The position numbers and the translations under genes are program-made. Below the pieces are notes generated by a model. The model did not search any database, was not told the origin of the DNA, and saw only the letters and a program-made list of their open reading frames with translations. A stretch of DNA of 62,941 bases from Micromonospora okii (GTDB lineage: Bacteria > Actinomycetota > Actinomycetes > Mycobacteriales > Micromonosporaceae). Shown in pieces: positions 41,972 through 50,685 of the stretch. The stretch lies in NCBI RefSeq assembly GCF_020884795.1, contig NZ_BBZF01000024.1, forward strand, positions 1 to 62,941, given 5' to 3'. Numbering within the stretch: the stretch's first letter is position 1; each line of letters opens with the position of its first letter.

Positions 41972-42604
41972 GTGACCACTCGTACGATCGCGCGCCGCGC
42001 CGCCCTGGCCGGCGCGGCCCTGACGGCCGTTCTCGCCCTGGCCGCCTGCGGCTCCACCGACCACGGCTCGCCCGGCCACAGCGGGCCGGCGGCCGACGCC
42101 ACCACCGGGGCCCCGGCGAGCGGGGCGGCCACGTTCGGCGACGCCGACGTGATGTTCGCCCAGATGATGATTCCGCACCACCGGCAGGCCGTGGAGATGT
42201 CCGAGCTGGCGGAGACCCGGGCCGCGGACCCGGAGGTCAAGCGCCTCGCCGCTCAGATCAAGGCCGCGCAGGCCCCGGAGATCGCCACCATGACGGGCTG
42301 GCTCACCGCGTGGGGGCGGCCCGTCCCGCCGCACGGCTCCGGGCACGGGATGCCGGAGATGGACCACGAGATGCCCGGGATGATGTCCGACGCGGAGATG
42401 TCCGGGCTGGCCGGCGCGGGCGGCGTCGAGTTCGACCGGCGGTTCCTGACCATGATGGTTGCCCACCACGAGGGCGCGATCAGCATGGCGAAGGAGGAGT
42501 TGGCCAAGGGCGCGAACGCGGACGCCAAGGCGATGGCCCAGCAGATCGTCAGCAGCCAGCAGGGTGAGATCGACCAGATGAGGAAGATCCTCGCCCGGCT
42601 CTGA
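41972..42604 (+). CDS. DUF305 lipoprotein (copper-associated)
   Basis: This 210-residue exported lipoprotein has a signal peptide with lipobox LAACG (C26), a His/Ser-rich linker, then a duplicated helical DUF305 core with MMIPHHRQAVEMSELAETRA (~65-84) and MVAHHEGAISMAKEELAKGA near the end. Between them is a Met/His-rich loop (HGMPEMDHEMPGMM), an obvious candidate copper site. GTG 41972 follows AAGGA. The neighbouring CsoR-CopZ-CopA genes support a role in periplasmic copper binding; direct evidence is lacking. Confidence 0.85.
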   Translation: MTTRTIARRAALAGAALTAVLALAACGSTDHGSPGHSGPAADATTGAPASGAATFGDADVMFAQMMIPHHRQAVEMSELAETRAADPEVKRLAAQIKAAQAPEIATMTGWLTAWGRPVPPHGSGHGMPEMDHEMPGMMSDAEMSGLAGAGGVEFDRRFLTMMVAHHEGAISMAKEELAKGANADAKAMAQQIVSSQQGEIDQMRKILARL

Positions 42605-42614
42605 TCAACTGCCT

Positions 42615-42665
42615 GTCGGCGACATGGCGGTGTCGGAACCACCGGGACACCGCCATGTCGCCGAC
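42615..42665. terminator. Bidirectional hairpin, 20-bp perfect stem
   Basis: GTCGGCGACATGGCGGTGTC (42615-42634) and its exact reverse complement (42646-42665) flank an 11-base loop between the convergent DUF305 and csoR genes. Part of the arm recurs at 41250-41280. Confidence 0.8.
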
Positions 42666-42685
42666 GTGGTGGCGGTCAGGCAGAG

Positions 42686-42988
42686 TCAGCCCCGCTTCAT
42701 GAGGCGGCCGACGGCGGCCATCATCTCGCCGGCCATCTCGTCGGCCCGCCCCTCGGCGGCGCCCTCGTGCATGCAGTGCCGGGCGTGCCCGTCGAGCAGG
42801 CCGAGGGCGACCTTGTCCAGGGCGGCCTGGATCGCGGAGATCTGGGTGAGCACGTCGATGCAGTAGCGGTCCTCGTCGACCATCTTCTCGATGCCGCGGA
42901 CCTGGCCCTCCACGCGGCGGAGCCGCGCGAGCAGTTGGTCCTTGCTGGCGGTGTACCCCCGGACGGGGGAGGACTTGGGTGCGGTCAT
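42686..42988 (-). CDS. csoR: Copper-sensing transcriptional repressor CsoR
   Basis: This 100-residue all-helical repressor has the Cu(I)-binding set C43 (RYCIDV), H68 and C72 (GHARHC), matching the C-H-C signature of CsoR rather than the RcnR or CstR patterns. The N-terminal helix LLARLRRVEGQVRGIEKMVD is typical of the family. Its start is 14 bases from a TACCCC-TA-GGGGTA-type palindrome. It is divergent from copZ-copA, which it should repress in the absence of copper, and it probably represses itself. Confidence 0.93.
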   Translation of the reverse strand: MTAPKSSPVRGYTASKDQLLARLRRVEGQVRGIEKMVDEDRYCIDVLTQISAIQAALDKVALGLLDGHARHCMHEGAAEGRADEMAGEMMAAVGRLMKRG

Positions 42989-43002
42989 GAATCGAGGATA
43001 GC

Positions 43003-43020
43003 GTACCCCTAGGGGGTATG
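43003..43020. promoter_or_regulatory. CsoR operator in the divergent csoR/copZ promoter
   Basis: GTACCCCTAGGGGGTATG (43003-43020) is a near-perfect palindrome of the G/C-tract type bound by CsoR. It overlaps TATGAT (43017-43022), a likely -10 box for copZ. A second, weaker palindrome, TACCC-GGGTA (43040-43054), follows. The call rests on position, symmetry and the known CsoR operator style. Confidence 0.75.
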
Positions 43021-43132
43021 ATAACGTCGTCGCTGTCGATACCCCGACCGGGTACCGGTAACCGAACAGGCGTGGTCCGTCCCGCGTTCACCCTCGCGGG
43101 GTGACGTGGGGCACGGCGGAAGGAGAGCTCCA

Positions 43133-43342
43133 ATGGTCACGACGACGTACCAGGTGCAGGGGATGACCTGCGGGCACTGCGTCAGGTCGGTCAGCGCCGA
43201 GGTCGGCGCGATCGAGGGAGTCACCGACGTCCAGGTGGACCTGGCCGCCGGCCAGGTGACCGTCACCAGCGACGCCCCGCTGGCCACCGACACCGTGCGC
43301 GCCGCCGTCGACGAGGCCGGGTACGACCTCGTCGGCGCGTGA
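43133..43342 (+). CDS. copZ: Copper chaperone CopZ-like HMA-domain protein
   Basis: This 69-residue single heavy-metal-associated domain has the copper site GMTCGHC (C13, C16) and the conserved hydrophobic pattern of the ferredoxin-like fold up to AGYDLVG. It delivers Cu(I) to the CopA ATPase encoded two genes downstream. ATG 43133 follows AAGGAGAG. It is the first gene of the operon behind the CsoR operator. Confidence 0.92.
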   Translation: MVTTTYQVQGMTCGHCVRSVSAEVGAIEGVTDVQVDLAAGQVTVTSDAPLATDTVRAAVDEAGYDLVGA

Positions 43343-43373
43343 CGCCGCCCCACATGGAAAACGAGGCCCACGA

Positions 43374-44360
43374 ATGAACACGGCGACGAAACTGAGCGGT
43401 TTCGCCCTCGGGCTCGCGGCGGTGTTCGGCGCGGCGTACGGGGTCGGCCGGGTGGCCGGCCCCGTGACCCCTGCCGCCGAGACCCGTCACGACGCCGGGG
43501 AGCCCGGCCACGACGCCGGCGAGCCCGCACACTCCCCGGCCGGGAACGCGCCCGCCGACCTCCCCGGCGGCCTGCTCGTCTCCGACCAGGGCTTCACCCT
43601 CACCCCGCTGGCCGCCCCGGCCGGCGAGTTCGCCTTCCGGGTCACCGGCCCGGACGGCGCGCCGGTGACCCGGTACGAGGTCGCGCACGACCGGCGGATG
43701 CACCTGATCGTCGCCCGGCGGGACCTCTCCGGCTTCCGGCACGTCCACCCGGAGATGGCCTCGGACGGCACCTGGCGGGTCCCGTCCCCGCTCGACGGCC
43801 CGGGCGCCTGGCGCGCCTTCGCCGACTTCACCCCCACCGGAGGCCCGGCGTTGACCCTCGGCGTCGACGTCATCGTGCCCGGCGCGCTCGACGCCCGGCC
43901 GCTGCCGGCCCCCGCCACCAGCACCACGGTCGACGGCTACACCGTCACTCTGGCCGGCACGCCCCGCCCCGGCGCGGCCAGCGAGCTGACCCTGACCGTG
44001 AGCCGGGGCGGCGCGCCGGTGACCGACCTCGCGCCCTACCTCGGGGCGTACGGGCACCTGGTCGCGCTGCGTCAAGGTGACCTTGCGTACCTGCACGTGC
44101 ACCCGCAGGGCGCGCCCGGTGACGGGCGGACCCCGGCCGGGCCGGCGGTGGTCTTCTCCGCCGAGTTCCCCTCGGCCGGCACCTACCGGCTCTACCTGGA
44201 CTTCAAGCACGGCGACGCCGTGCGCACGGCCGAGTTCACCGTGGTCGCCGGCGGCTCCGCCGACGACCACACCGGCCCGGCGACGACCGGCACGTCGGCC
44301 GCCACCGGCTCCCCGAGCGCCGACGCCGGACACGGCGTCCCCGGCCACGGGCATGACTGA
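43374..44360 (+). CDS. Secreted His-rich protein of the copper operon
   Basis: This 328-residue protein has an N-terminal hydrophobic segment (~6-30) followed by a His/Gly/Glu-rich linker (TRHDAGEPGHDAGEPAHSPA) and two beta-rich domains. The domains contain conserved-looking histidines (RRMHLIV, GFRHVHPEM, YLHVHPQG). The tail is again His-rich (GHGVPGHGHD). It lies between copZ and copA in one transcript, so periplasmic or surface copper binding is the reasonable inference. I do not recognise a named family. Confidence 0.75.
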   Translation: MNTATKLSGFALGLAAVFGAAYGVGRVAGPVTPAAETRHDAGEPGHDAGEPAHSPAGNAPADLPGGLLVSDQGFTLTPLAAPAGEFAFRVTGPDGAPVTRYEVAHDRRMHLIVARRDLSGFRHVHPEMASDGTWRVPSPLDGPGAWRAFADFTPTGGPALTLGVDVIVPGALDARPLPAPATSTTVDGYTVTLAGTPRPGAASELTLTVSRGGAPVTDLAPYLGAYGHLVALRQGDLAYLHVHPQGAPGDGRTPAGPAVVFSAEFPSAGTYRLYLDFKHGDAVRTAEFTVVAGGSADDHTGPATTGTSAATGSPSADAGHGVPGHGHD

Positions 44361-44373
44361 ACGGGAGGCAGCG

Positions 44374-46629
44374 ATGACATCGCCCACGCGGCCGCTGCAG
44401 GTCGCACCGAACCAGATCGAGCTGGCGATCGGCGGCATGACCTGCGCGTCCTGCGCCGCCCGGATCGAGAAGAAGCTCAACCGGATGGACGGGGTGACCG
44501 CCACGGTCAACTACGCCACCGAGAAGGCCACCGTCTCGTACGCCGACGACGTCACCCCCGACGACCTGATCGCCACGGTCGAGAAGACCGGCTACACGGC
44601 CGTCGTGCCGCCCCCGCCCGCCCCGGCCGGCGCGGAGCCGGCCGCCGCCGAGCCGGTGGACGAGCTGCGCGGCCTGCGGACCCGGTTGTGGGTGTCGCTC
44701 GTCCTGGCCGTGCCCGTGATCGTGCTCGCCATGGTCCCGGCCTGGCAGTTCGACTACTGGCAGTGGCTGTCGCTGACGCTGGCCGCCCCGGTCGTGGTCT
44801 ACGGCGGCCTGCCGTTCCACCGGGCGGCGTGGATCAACCTGCGGCACGGCGCGGCGACCATGGACACCCTGGTCTCGCTGGGCACGCTGGCCGCGCTCGG
44901 CTGGTCGCTGTGGGCGCTGTTCCTCGGTGACGCCGGGATGCCCGGCATGACCCACCCGTTCAGCCTCGACATCGTCCGCAGCGACGGCGCCGGCAACATC
45001 TACCTGGAGGCGGCGGCCGGGGTGACCGTGTTCATCCTCGCCGGCCGGTACTTCGAGGCCCGGTCCAAGCGGACCGCCGGGGCGGCCCTGCGCGCCCTGC
45101 TGGAGCTGGGGGCAAGGGACGTGGCGGTGCTGCGCGACGGGGTGGAGACCCGCGTCCCCGTGGACCAGCTCGCCGTGGGGGACCGCTTCGTGGTCCGCCC
45201 CGGCGAGAAGGTCGCCACCGACGGGGTCGTGGACGAGGGCACCTCGGCCGTGGACGCCAGCATGCTCACCGGTGAGTCCGTGCCCGTCGAGGTCGGCCCC
45301 GGCGACACCGTGGTCGGCGCGACCGTGAACGCCGGGGGCCGGCTGGTGGTCACCGCGACCCGGGTCGGCGGCGACACCCAGCTCGCCCAGATGGCGCGGC
45401 TGGTCGAGCAGGCCCAGACCGGCAAGGCGGCCGTGCAGCGGCTCGCCGACCGGATCTCCGGGGTCTTCGTCCCGATCGTGATCGCGCTCGCCGCCGCCAC
45501 GCTCGGCTGGTGGCTCGGCACGGGAGCCGGGCCGACCGCCGCGTTCACCGCGGCCGTGGCGGTGCTGATCATCGCCTGCCCGTGCGCCCTGGGCCTGGCC
45601 ACCCCGACCGCGCTGCTGGTCGGCACCGGGCGCGGCGCGCAGCTCGGCATCCTGATCAAGGGGCCGGAGGTGCTGGAGTCCACCCGCCAGGTGGACACGG
45701 TGGTGCTGGACAAGACCGGCACCGTGACCACGGGGCGGATGACCCTGGTCGACGTGCTCCCCGCCGACGGCACCGACGCCGCCGAGCTGCTCCGGCTGGC
45801 CGGGGCGCTGGAGGCCGCGAGCGAGCACCCGATCGCCCAGGCCGTGGCCGCCGGGGCCGCCGAGGCGGGGCCGCTCGCCCCGGTCACGGGCTTCGCCAAC
45901 GTCGAGGGGCTGGGCGTCACCGGGCGCGTCGACGGCCGCGAGGTGATCGTCGGGCGGCCGCGGCTGCTGCGGGAGCGCGGGCTCGACGTGCCGGAGGGTG
46001 TCGAGCGGGCGGCGGCCGACGCGGAGGCCGCCGGGCGTACGGCGGTGCTGGCCGGCTGGGACGGCCAGGTCCGGGGCGTGCTGGCGGTGGCCGACGCGGT
46101 GAAGCCGACCAGCGCGGCGGCGATCGCCGGGCTGCGCGCCCTCGGCCTGACCCCGGTGCTGCTCACCGGCGACAACGCCACGGTGGCGCGGTCGGTGGCC
46201 GCCGAGGTCGGCATCGACGAGGTGATCGCCGAGGTGCTGCCCGCCGACAAGGTGGACGTGGTGAAGCGGCTCCAGGGGCAGGGCCGGACCGTGGCGATGG
46301 TCGGCGACGGGGTCAACGACGCCGCCGCCCTGGCCCAGGCCGACCTGGGGCTGGCCATGGGCACCGGCACCGACGTGGCGATCGAGGCCAGCGACCTGAC
46401 GTTGGTCCGGGGCGACCTCACCGCCGCCGTGGACGCGATCCGGCTCTCCCGGCGGACCTTGGCGATCATCAAGGGCAACCTGTTCTGGGCCTTCGCGTAC
46501 AACGTGGCCGCCCTGCCGCTGGCCGCCGCCGGCCTGCTCAACCCGATGATCGCGGGCGCGGCGATGGCCTTCTCGTCGGTCTTCGTGGTGGCCAACAGCC
46601 TCCGACTGCGCCGCTTCCGGGGGGTCTGA
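44374..46629 (+). CDS. copA: Cu(I)-exporting P-type ATPase CopA
   Basis: This 751-residue P1B-ATPase has one N-terminal HMA domain (GMTCASC, C24/C27), eight membrane helices with the metal gate CPC at 402-404, actuator loop TGES, phosphorylation site D446 in DKTGT, the HP dipeptide in SEHPIAQ, and the hinge MVGDGVNDAAAL. The CPC plus helix signatures (YNVAALPLAA, MAFSSVFVVANSLRLRR) mark the copper-transporting 1B-1 group. ATG 44374 was chosen over ATG 44353 because ACGGGAGG precedes it. It ends the operon. Confidence 0.95.
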   Translation: MTSPTRPLQVAPNQIELAIGGMTCASCAARIEKKLNRMDGVTATVNYATEKATVSYADDVTPDDLIATVEKTGYTAVVPPPPAPAGAEPAAAEPVDELRGLRTRLWVSLVLAVPVIVLAMVPAWQFDYWQWLSLTLAAPVVVYGGLPFHRAAWINLRHGAATMDTLVSLGTLAALGWSLWALFLGDAGMPGMTHPFSLDIVRSDGAGNIYLEAAAGVTVFILAGRYFEARSKRTAGAALRALLELGARDVAVLRDGVETRVPVDQLAVGDRFVVRPGEKVATDGVVDEGTSAVDASMLTGESVPVEVGPGDTVVGATVNAGGRLVVTATRVGGDTQLAQMARLVEQAQTGKAAVQRLADRISGVFVPIVIALAAATLGWWLGTGAGPTAAFTAAVAVLIIACPCALGLATPTALLVGTGRGAQLGILIKGPEVLESTRQVDTVVLDKTGTVTTGRMTLVDVLPADGTDAAELLRLAGALEAASEHPIAQAVAAGAAEAGPLAPVTGFANVEGLGVTGRVDGREVIVGRPRLLRERGLDVPEGVERAAADAEAAGRTAVLAGWDGQVRGVLAVADAVKPTSAAAIAGLRALGLTPVLLTGDNATVARSVAAEVGIDEVIAEVLPADKVDVVKRLQGQGRTVAMVGDGVNDAAALAQADLGLAMGTGTDVAIEASDLTLVRGDLTAAVDAIRLSRRTLAIIKGNLFWAFAYNVAALPLAAAGLLNPMIAGAAMAFSSVFVVANSLRLRRFRGV

Positions 46630-46638
46630 CCGGTCCCG

Positions 46639-46670
46639 CCGCGCGCCCGCCGACCCCGGCGGGCGCGCGG
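46639..46670. terminator. Bidirectional terminator, 14-bp perfect stem
   Basis: CCGCGCGCCCGCCG (46639-46652) and CGGCGGGCGCGCGG (46657-46670) pair perfectly around a 4-base loop, between the copA stop and the convergent decarboxylase gene. Confidence 0.85.
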
Positions 46671-46676
46671 CGTCGT

Positions 46677-48135
46677 TCAGCCGGCGTGGACCTTGATGGT
46701 CTTCAGCTCCGGGTCGGTGGGGTCGGGGATGCCCATGCCGGCCGCCAGCCCGCTGCGCAGGTACTCGACCACCGCCTCGTTGATCACCTCGCCGGGGAGC
46801 ACGGCGGGAACACCCGGGGGGTACGGGGTGATCAGCTCCGCGGCCACCCGACCGACCGCCTGGTCGGCGGGCACCTGCTCGGTACGGCCGAAGAACGCGT
46901 CCCGGGGCAGCATCGCCATCTCCAGCCGCAGCTCGTGCGGGGCGGGCAGCGCCACCGGCCTGGCCCGGGGCAGCTCGCCCGCCGCCCCGGTGAGCGCCCG
47001 CAGCGCGTCCACCAGCACCCGGGTCGTCTCCGGGCCGTCGGCGTGGGTCAGCGCCAGCGACATCCGCCGGTGGTCGGCCAGCGCCACGTTGACGTGCCGC
47101 TCGGCGCGCAGCCAGTCGACCGCCTGGTAGCCGCTGATGCCCAGCTCGGAGACGTCGACGACGATCTTCAAGGGGCGATCTCGAACGCCTTCCCCGGGCC
47201 GGTGAACTCCTCGCCCAGCACGGCCAGGCCGGGCAGCCGGTCGATCGCCGCCCGCGTCTCGCGCGCCAGGTCGAGGGTCGACGCCAGCAGCTCGTGCCCG
47301 CGCTCGGCCATCTGCCGCCGCCAGCCGTCGAGGGCGGCGTAGATCAGCGGCGAGGAACTGGTGGTGCTGAGCATGTCCTCGCGCTGCTTGAGCACCGCCG
47401 GGTCGATCCGGTCGCCCCGGACGTGGAAGACCGAGCTCTGCTCCAGCCCCGAGCCCATCTTGTGGACGCTGGTGACGCAGGCGTCCGTGCCCACGTTCAT
47501 CGCCCACTCCGGCAGGTCGGGGTGGAACGGCAGGTGCGCGCCCCACGCCTCGTCCACCAGCAGCGGCTTGTTCTGGCGGTGGCAGACCTCCGTGATCGCC
47601 TTCAGGTCGGCGCAGGTGCCGTAGTCGGTCGGGCTCACCACCAGCACGCCCTTGGCGTCGACGTGCCCGCGCAGCGCCTCCTCCACCGTGTCGGGGCCCG
47701 GCGGGTACGCCAGGTGCAGGTCGGCGTCCCAGCGGGGCTCGATCCAGACCGGCTGGATGCCGGCGATGATGATGCCGGCGACCACGGACTTGTGCGCGTT
47801 GCGGTTGATCAGCAGCTTCTCCTCCGGCCCGGTGACCGAGATCATCAGGGTCTTGACCGAGATGGAGCTGCCGCAGGTGGAGAAGAACGCGTGGTCGGCC
47901 CCGACCGTGTCGGCCATCAGCCGCTGGGCGGTGGGAGCAGCTCGCCCGTCTGGAGGCGGTCGTCCAGCCCGTTCATGGTCATCACGTCGGCGGCGAACAG
48001 GTCCCGGCCCAGGATGTCGAGGACCCGCTCGTCCACCCCCGGGCCCTGTCGGTGGCCCGGCGGCGTGAAGTTGATGTCACCGCGTTCCCGGTAGGCGACG
48101 AGCGCCTCCAGGATCGGCGCGGAGGACTGGTCCAC
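46677..48135 (-). pseudogene. Orn/Lys/Arg decarboxylase broken by two frameshifts
   Basis: Three consecutive frames together read as one fold-type I PLP decarboxylase of about 485 residues: RGDINFTPPGHRQGPG (start), HAFFSTCGSSISVKTLM and the PLP-lysine region SVHKMGSGLEQSS (middle), and MAMLPRDAFFGRTEQV with PYPPGVPAVLPGE (end). The frame is lost near 47937-47945 (LQTGELLP to TAQRLMADTV) and near 47168-47176 (KAFEI to PLKIVVDVSEL). Each break is explained by one missing base in a C-rich run. GTG 48135 has AAGGAG upstream. This is either a recent pseudogene or two homopolymer sequencing errors, because all catalytic motifs are intact. Confidence 0.82.
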
Positions 48136-48234
48136 CGGCTTCTCCTTTCGTCCGTCCTGCCCTACCTCTTCCCGCGCCCCGTCGGGGCCAACCAGGCGGT
48201 CGGTCACCGTGAGTGCGGGATCACCGGCGGGGAT

Positions 48235-48260
48235 GGTTGGGCAGCCCGGGGGCGGGGTAT
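48235..48260 (+). promoter_or_regulatory. Candidate stress-sigma (SigB/SigF-type) promoter of the CsbD gene
   Basis: GGTTG (48235-48239), 15 bases, GGGTAT (48255-48260), 43 bases before the CsbD start. GGGTAT is the classic SigB/SigF -10 form, and CsbD genes are typical SigB targets. Confidence 0.6.
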
Positions 48261-48303
48261 CCCCAGGTCGTAGCCGAAACAGAACGCAACGCGGGAGGTT
48301 CAC

Positions 48304-48477
48304 ATGGGTATCGACGACAAGCTCGCCAACACGTCCCAGGACGCCGCCGGCAAGCTGAAGGAAGGCACCGGCCGGGCCACCGACAACGAGCGGCTCGAGG
48401 CCGAGGGCCGCAACGACCAGGCCAAGGCCAACCTCAAGCAGGCCGGCGAGAAGATCAAGGACGCCTTCAAGAGCTGA
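48304..48477 (+). CDS. CsbD-family stress protein
   Basis: This 57-residue hydrophilic helical protein has the family pattern: DDKLANTSQDAAGKLKEGTG, then a second half with EAEGRNDQAKANLKQAGEKI. ATG 48304 is preceded by GGGAGG at the right distance, and codon third positions are strongly G/C. CsbD proteins are abundant general-stress products of unknown biochemical role. The upstream GGTTG-N15-GGGTAT element supports stress-sigma control. A perfect 13-bp hairpin follows. Confidence 0.9.
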   Translation: MGIDDKLANTSQDAAGKLKEGTGRATDNERLEAEGRNDQAKANLKQAGEKIKDAFKS

Positions 48478-48491
48478 ACCAGCTCGTACGC

Positions 48492-48522
48492 GCGCCGGGC
48501 CGGCCACTCGCCGGCCCGGCGC
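48492..48522 (+). terminator. Terminator hairpin of the CsbD gene
   Basis: GCGCCGGGCCGGC (48492-48504) pairs perfectly with GCCGGCCCGGCGC (48510-48522) around 5 bases, 15 bases after the stop. Confidence 0.8.
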
Positions 48523-48617
48523 CGGCGTGTCCGGGCCGTGCGCGCCCACACCCCGCCGGGTACGGTCGGTGACGCCCAACGTCATGCTGGGACGGTCGAC
48601 AACCGAGTGGGGAGATC

Positions 48618-49127
48618 ATGTCTCGTCGTACCGTGACCCTGCGTCGCACCGCCGCCCTGGTGGCCCTGGCCGCCTTCGCCGCCGGCTGCCAGTCGGCCGA
48701 CGACACCGCGGGGGAACCCGCCGCCGCGCCGCCCACCAGCGCCCCGGCCGATCCGCCCACCGGCACCGCCCCCGAGCCGTCGGAGTCCCCGCAGGCGGTG
48801 ACCGCCGCCAACACGGTCGAGGTGTGCCAGGCGGTCGACAAGCTGATCGTGGCCGGGAGCAAGAAGATCGCCGACGAGTCGGCCGCCGCCACCCGGGGCG
48901 AGGAGACCAGCGAGGAGCTCAACTCCCGGCTCAAGGCGACCCTCGGCGGCCTCGCCGACGACGTCCGCGAGCAGGCGGAACGCGCCGAGGACGACGAGAT
49001 CGAGGAGCTGCTCACGGAGACCGCGAAGCAGCTCGACACGGGGGCGAGGTCGAGCACGCCGGTGAAGTGGCTCGGCTCGACCTTCGTCGACATCCCGCCG
49101 AAGCTGACCCGGGAGTGCCGGGCCTGA
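48618..49127 (+). CDS. Lipoprotein of unknown function
   Basis: This 169-residue protein has a lipoprotein signal (lipobox FAAGC, C24), a Pro/Thr/Ser/Ala-rich linker to ~60, and then a helical domain with two cysteines (VEVCQAV, TRECRA) placed near its start and end. Such small helical lipoproteins are common in actinobacteria and are unassigned. ATG 48618 follows GGGGAG. An in-frame run of 34 sense codons follows the stop (see 49128-49232). Confidence 0.82.
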   Translation: MSRRTVTLRRTAALVALAAFAAGCQSADDTAGEPAAAPPTSAPADPPTGTAPEPSESPQAVTAANTVEVCQAVDKLIVAGSKKIADESAAATRGEETSEELNSRLKATLGGLADDVREQAERAEDDEIEELLTETAKQLDTGARSSTPVKWLGSTFVDIPPKLTRECRA

Positions 49128-49232
49128 CCCGCCGGGGGAAGTCGGGGCGGACCTGCCCAGCGGGAGGCCGACCTGCTGAACTGGGAGGAGAAGTGGGGCC
49201 GGCCGCACCCGTACCGGGGCCGCCTGTTCTGA
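49128..49232 (+). pseudogene. Coding-like remnant directly after the lipoprotein stop
   Basis: In frame with the lipoprotein and right after its TGA, 34 sense codons lead to TGA at 49230. The last two dozen look protein-like (ADLLNWEEKWGRPHPYRGRL) with coding third positions. No ATG or GTG precedes them, so this is probably the tail of a lost gene or, less likely, a readthrough extension. I do not recognise its family. Confidence 0.35.
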
Positions 49233-49251
49233 TCGCCCCCGCGCGGCGCGG

Positions 49252-50502
49252 TCAGCGCGTGGCCCGGCCGCCGCGCACGGCCCGGGGCGGTGGCCCGGAC
49301 GGGCCGCCCAGCGAGGCCCGGTCGGCGGCCGAGGTGCCGGACGACCACCCCTCCTCGTCGGCGACGGCGAGCCGCTTGCTGGTCACCCCCGGGAAGAGGT
49401 CGTCCATCCGCTCCCGCACCGCGTCCGTGCGGGCCGCGAGCACCGGCAGCAGCCGGTCCGACCCCTGCTCCCGGGCCGCCTCCCGGCTCGCCTCGTCGGT
49501 GGCCGTCCGCAGCCGCTCGCCGATCCGCAGCGCGAACGCGTTGAGGAACGACTCGTCGTACGCCTTCGTGCGCCGGCTGCCGCCCCGCGCCCGGCGCTCG
49601 GTCCGGCCCCGCAGCATCGCGGCGGTGGCCTGCACCAGCAGCGACGTGTAGAGCAGCTCGACGGCGGCCAGGTCGGCGGGGAAGCCGAGCACGGTGGCGA
49701 AGCCGAGGTCGTCGGACCAGACCGACTCGCACCGGTTCGCGGCGGCCACCTCCTGCACCAGCAGCGCCTTCGCCCCCGGATACGGCGGCTCCGTGCCGAG
49801 CCGCACCCCGCCGGGCACGTCGCCGCGCTCGACGGTCGCCTCGACCAGGGCCACGTCGAGGCTGTGCCGGGCCATCAGCTCCTGCGCCTTGCCGGTCAGC
49901 GCCTCGGCCTCGGCCGGGAAGGTGGTCGACTCGGCCTTCGCCAGCAGCGCCCGCACCCGGTCGAGCATCCGGGAGCCGCTCCCGCCGCGCGGCGTCGCCG
50001 CCGCCGGGGCGGCCGTGCCGGGCGGCGGGCGGAGCACCGCGATCGGCGGCAGCCCCTCCACGAGCGCGAGCACCTCGACCGCCTCGCGCAGCGCGGCGAT
50101 CCGGTCCGTGCCCTCGCGGGCGGCCCAGGCCGTCAGGTACCGGCGGTCGTCGTCCCACCACACGGCCGCGTCGAGGCCGGCGAGCTGGTCGTCCCACCAC
50201 CCGGGCACCGGGTCGGGCTGGACCCGGCGCTGGGCGGCGACCAGGTCGACCACCAGCCGTCCGGCCGCCGGGCCGAGGCGGCGGGCCGCGATCCGGGCCA
50301 GGTCCGCCGGCTGCCAGCCCCGGGGCCAGAGCCCGCCCACCCCGCGCACGAGGCGGGCCACCAGGGCGGCGTCCAGCGCGGCCGGGCCGCCCGGCACGCC
50401 GACGCCGACCACCAGCCGGTCGAGCTGCCGTTCGGCCGCCCGGGTGTCGGTGCCGCGCGCCGCCGCGAGGGCGTCGGCGATCAGCTCGTCGGCGTCCGGC
50501 AC
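49252..50502 (-). CDS. DUF2786 domain protein
   Basis: This 416-residue protein contains the DUF2786 signature RVRALLAKAESTTFPAEAEALTGKAQELM in its middle (quoted here as two parts: RVRALLAKAESTTFPAEAEA and LTGKAQELM), followed by a zincin-like or helical C-terminal region (LLYTSLLVQATAAM, RTKAYDESFLNAFALRIGER). Family function is unknown. The frame is open to 50574, but GTG 50502 has GGAGGG at good spacing and was chosen. The 234 bp before the next minus-strand gene hold a short 23-bp-period repeat and no gene. Confidence 0.82.
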   Translation of the reverse strand: MPDADELIADALAAARGTDTRAAERQLDRLVVGVGVPGGPAALDAALVARLVRGVGGLWPRGWQPADLARIAARRLGPAAGRLVVDLVAAQRRVQPDPVPGWWDDQLAGLDAAVWWDDDRRYLTAWAAREGTDRIAALREAVEVLALVEGLPPIAVLRPPPGTAAPAAATPRGGSGSRMLDRVRALLAKAESTTFPAEAEALTGKAQELMARHSLDVALVEATVERGDVPGGVRLGTEPPYPGAKALLVQEVAAANRCESVWSDDLGFATVLGFPADLAAVELLYTSLLVQATAAMLRGRTERRARGGSRRTKAYDESFLNAFALRIGERLRTATDEASREAAREQGSDRLLPVLAARTDAVRERMDDLFPGVTSKRLAVADEEGWSSGTSAADRASLGGPSGPPPRAVRGGRATR

Positions 50503-50685
50503 GGGCGTCCCTCCGTCGGTCCTGGTCCCGGTGCGTGGCCGGTGGCTGGGCGGGACCGGCCGGCGCCGGTCCACCGGGAAACCGTACCGCCGGGCGGCCC
50601 CGGCCCGAGCGCGGCCGGCCCGCCGGGGGTCGGCCGGGCGTCTCCCGCGCGCCGAACCGGCGCTGTCGGCCCTCCGCGCGGGGGC

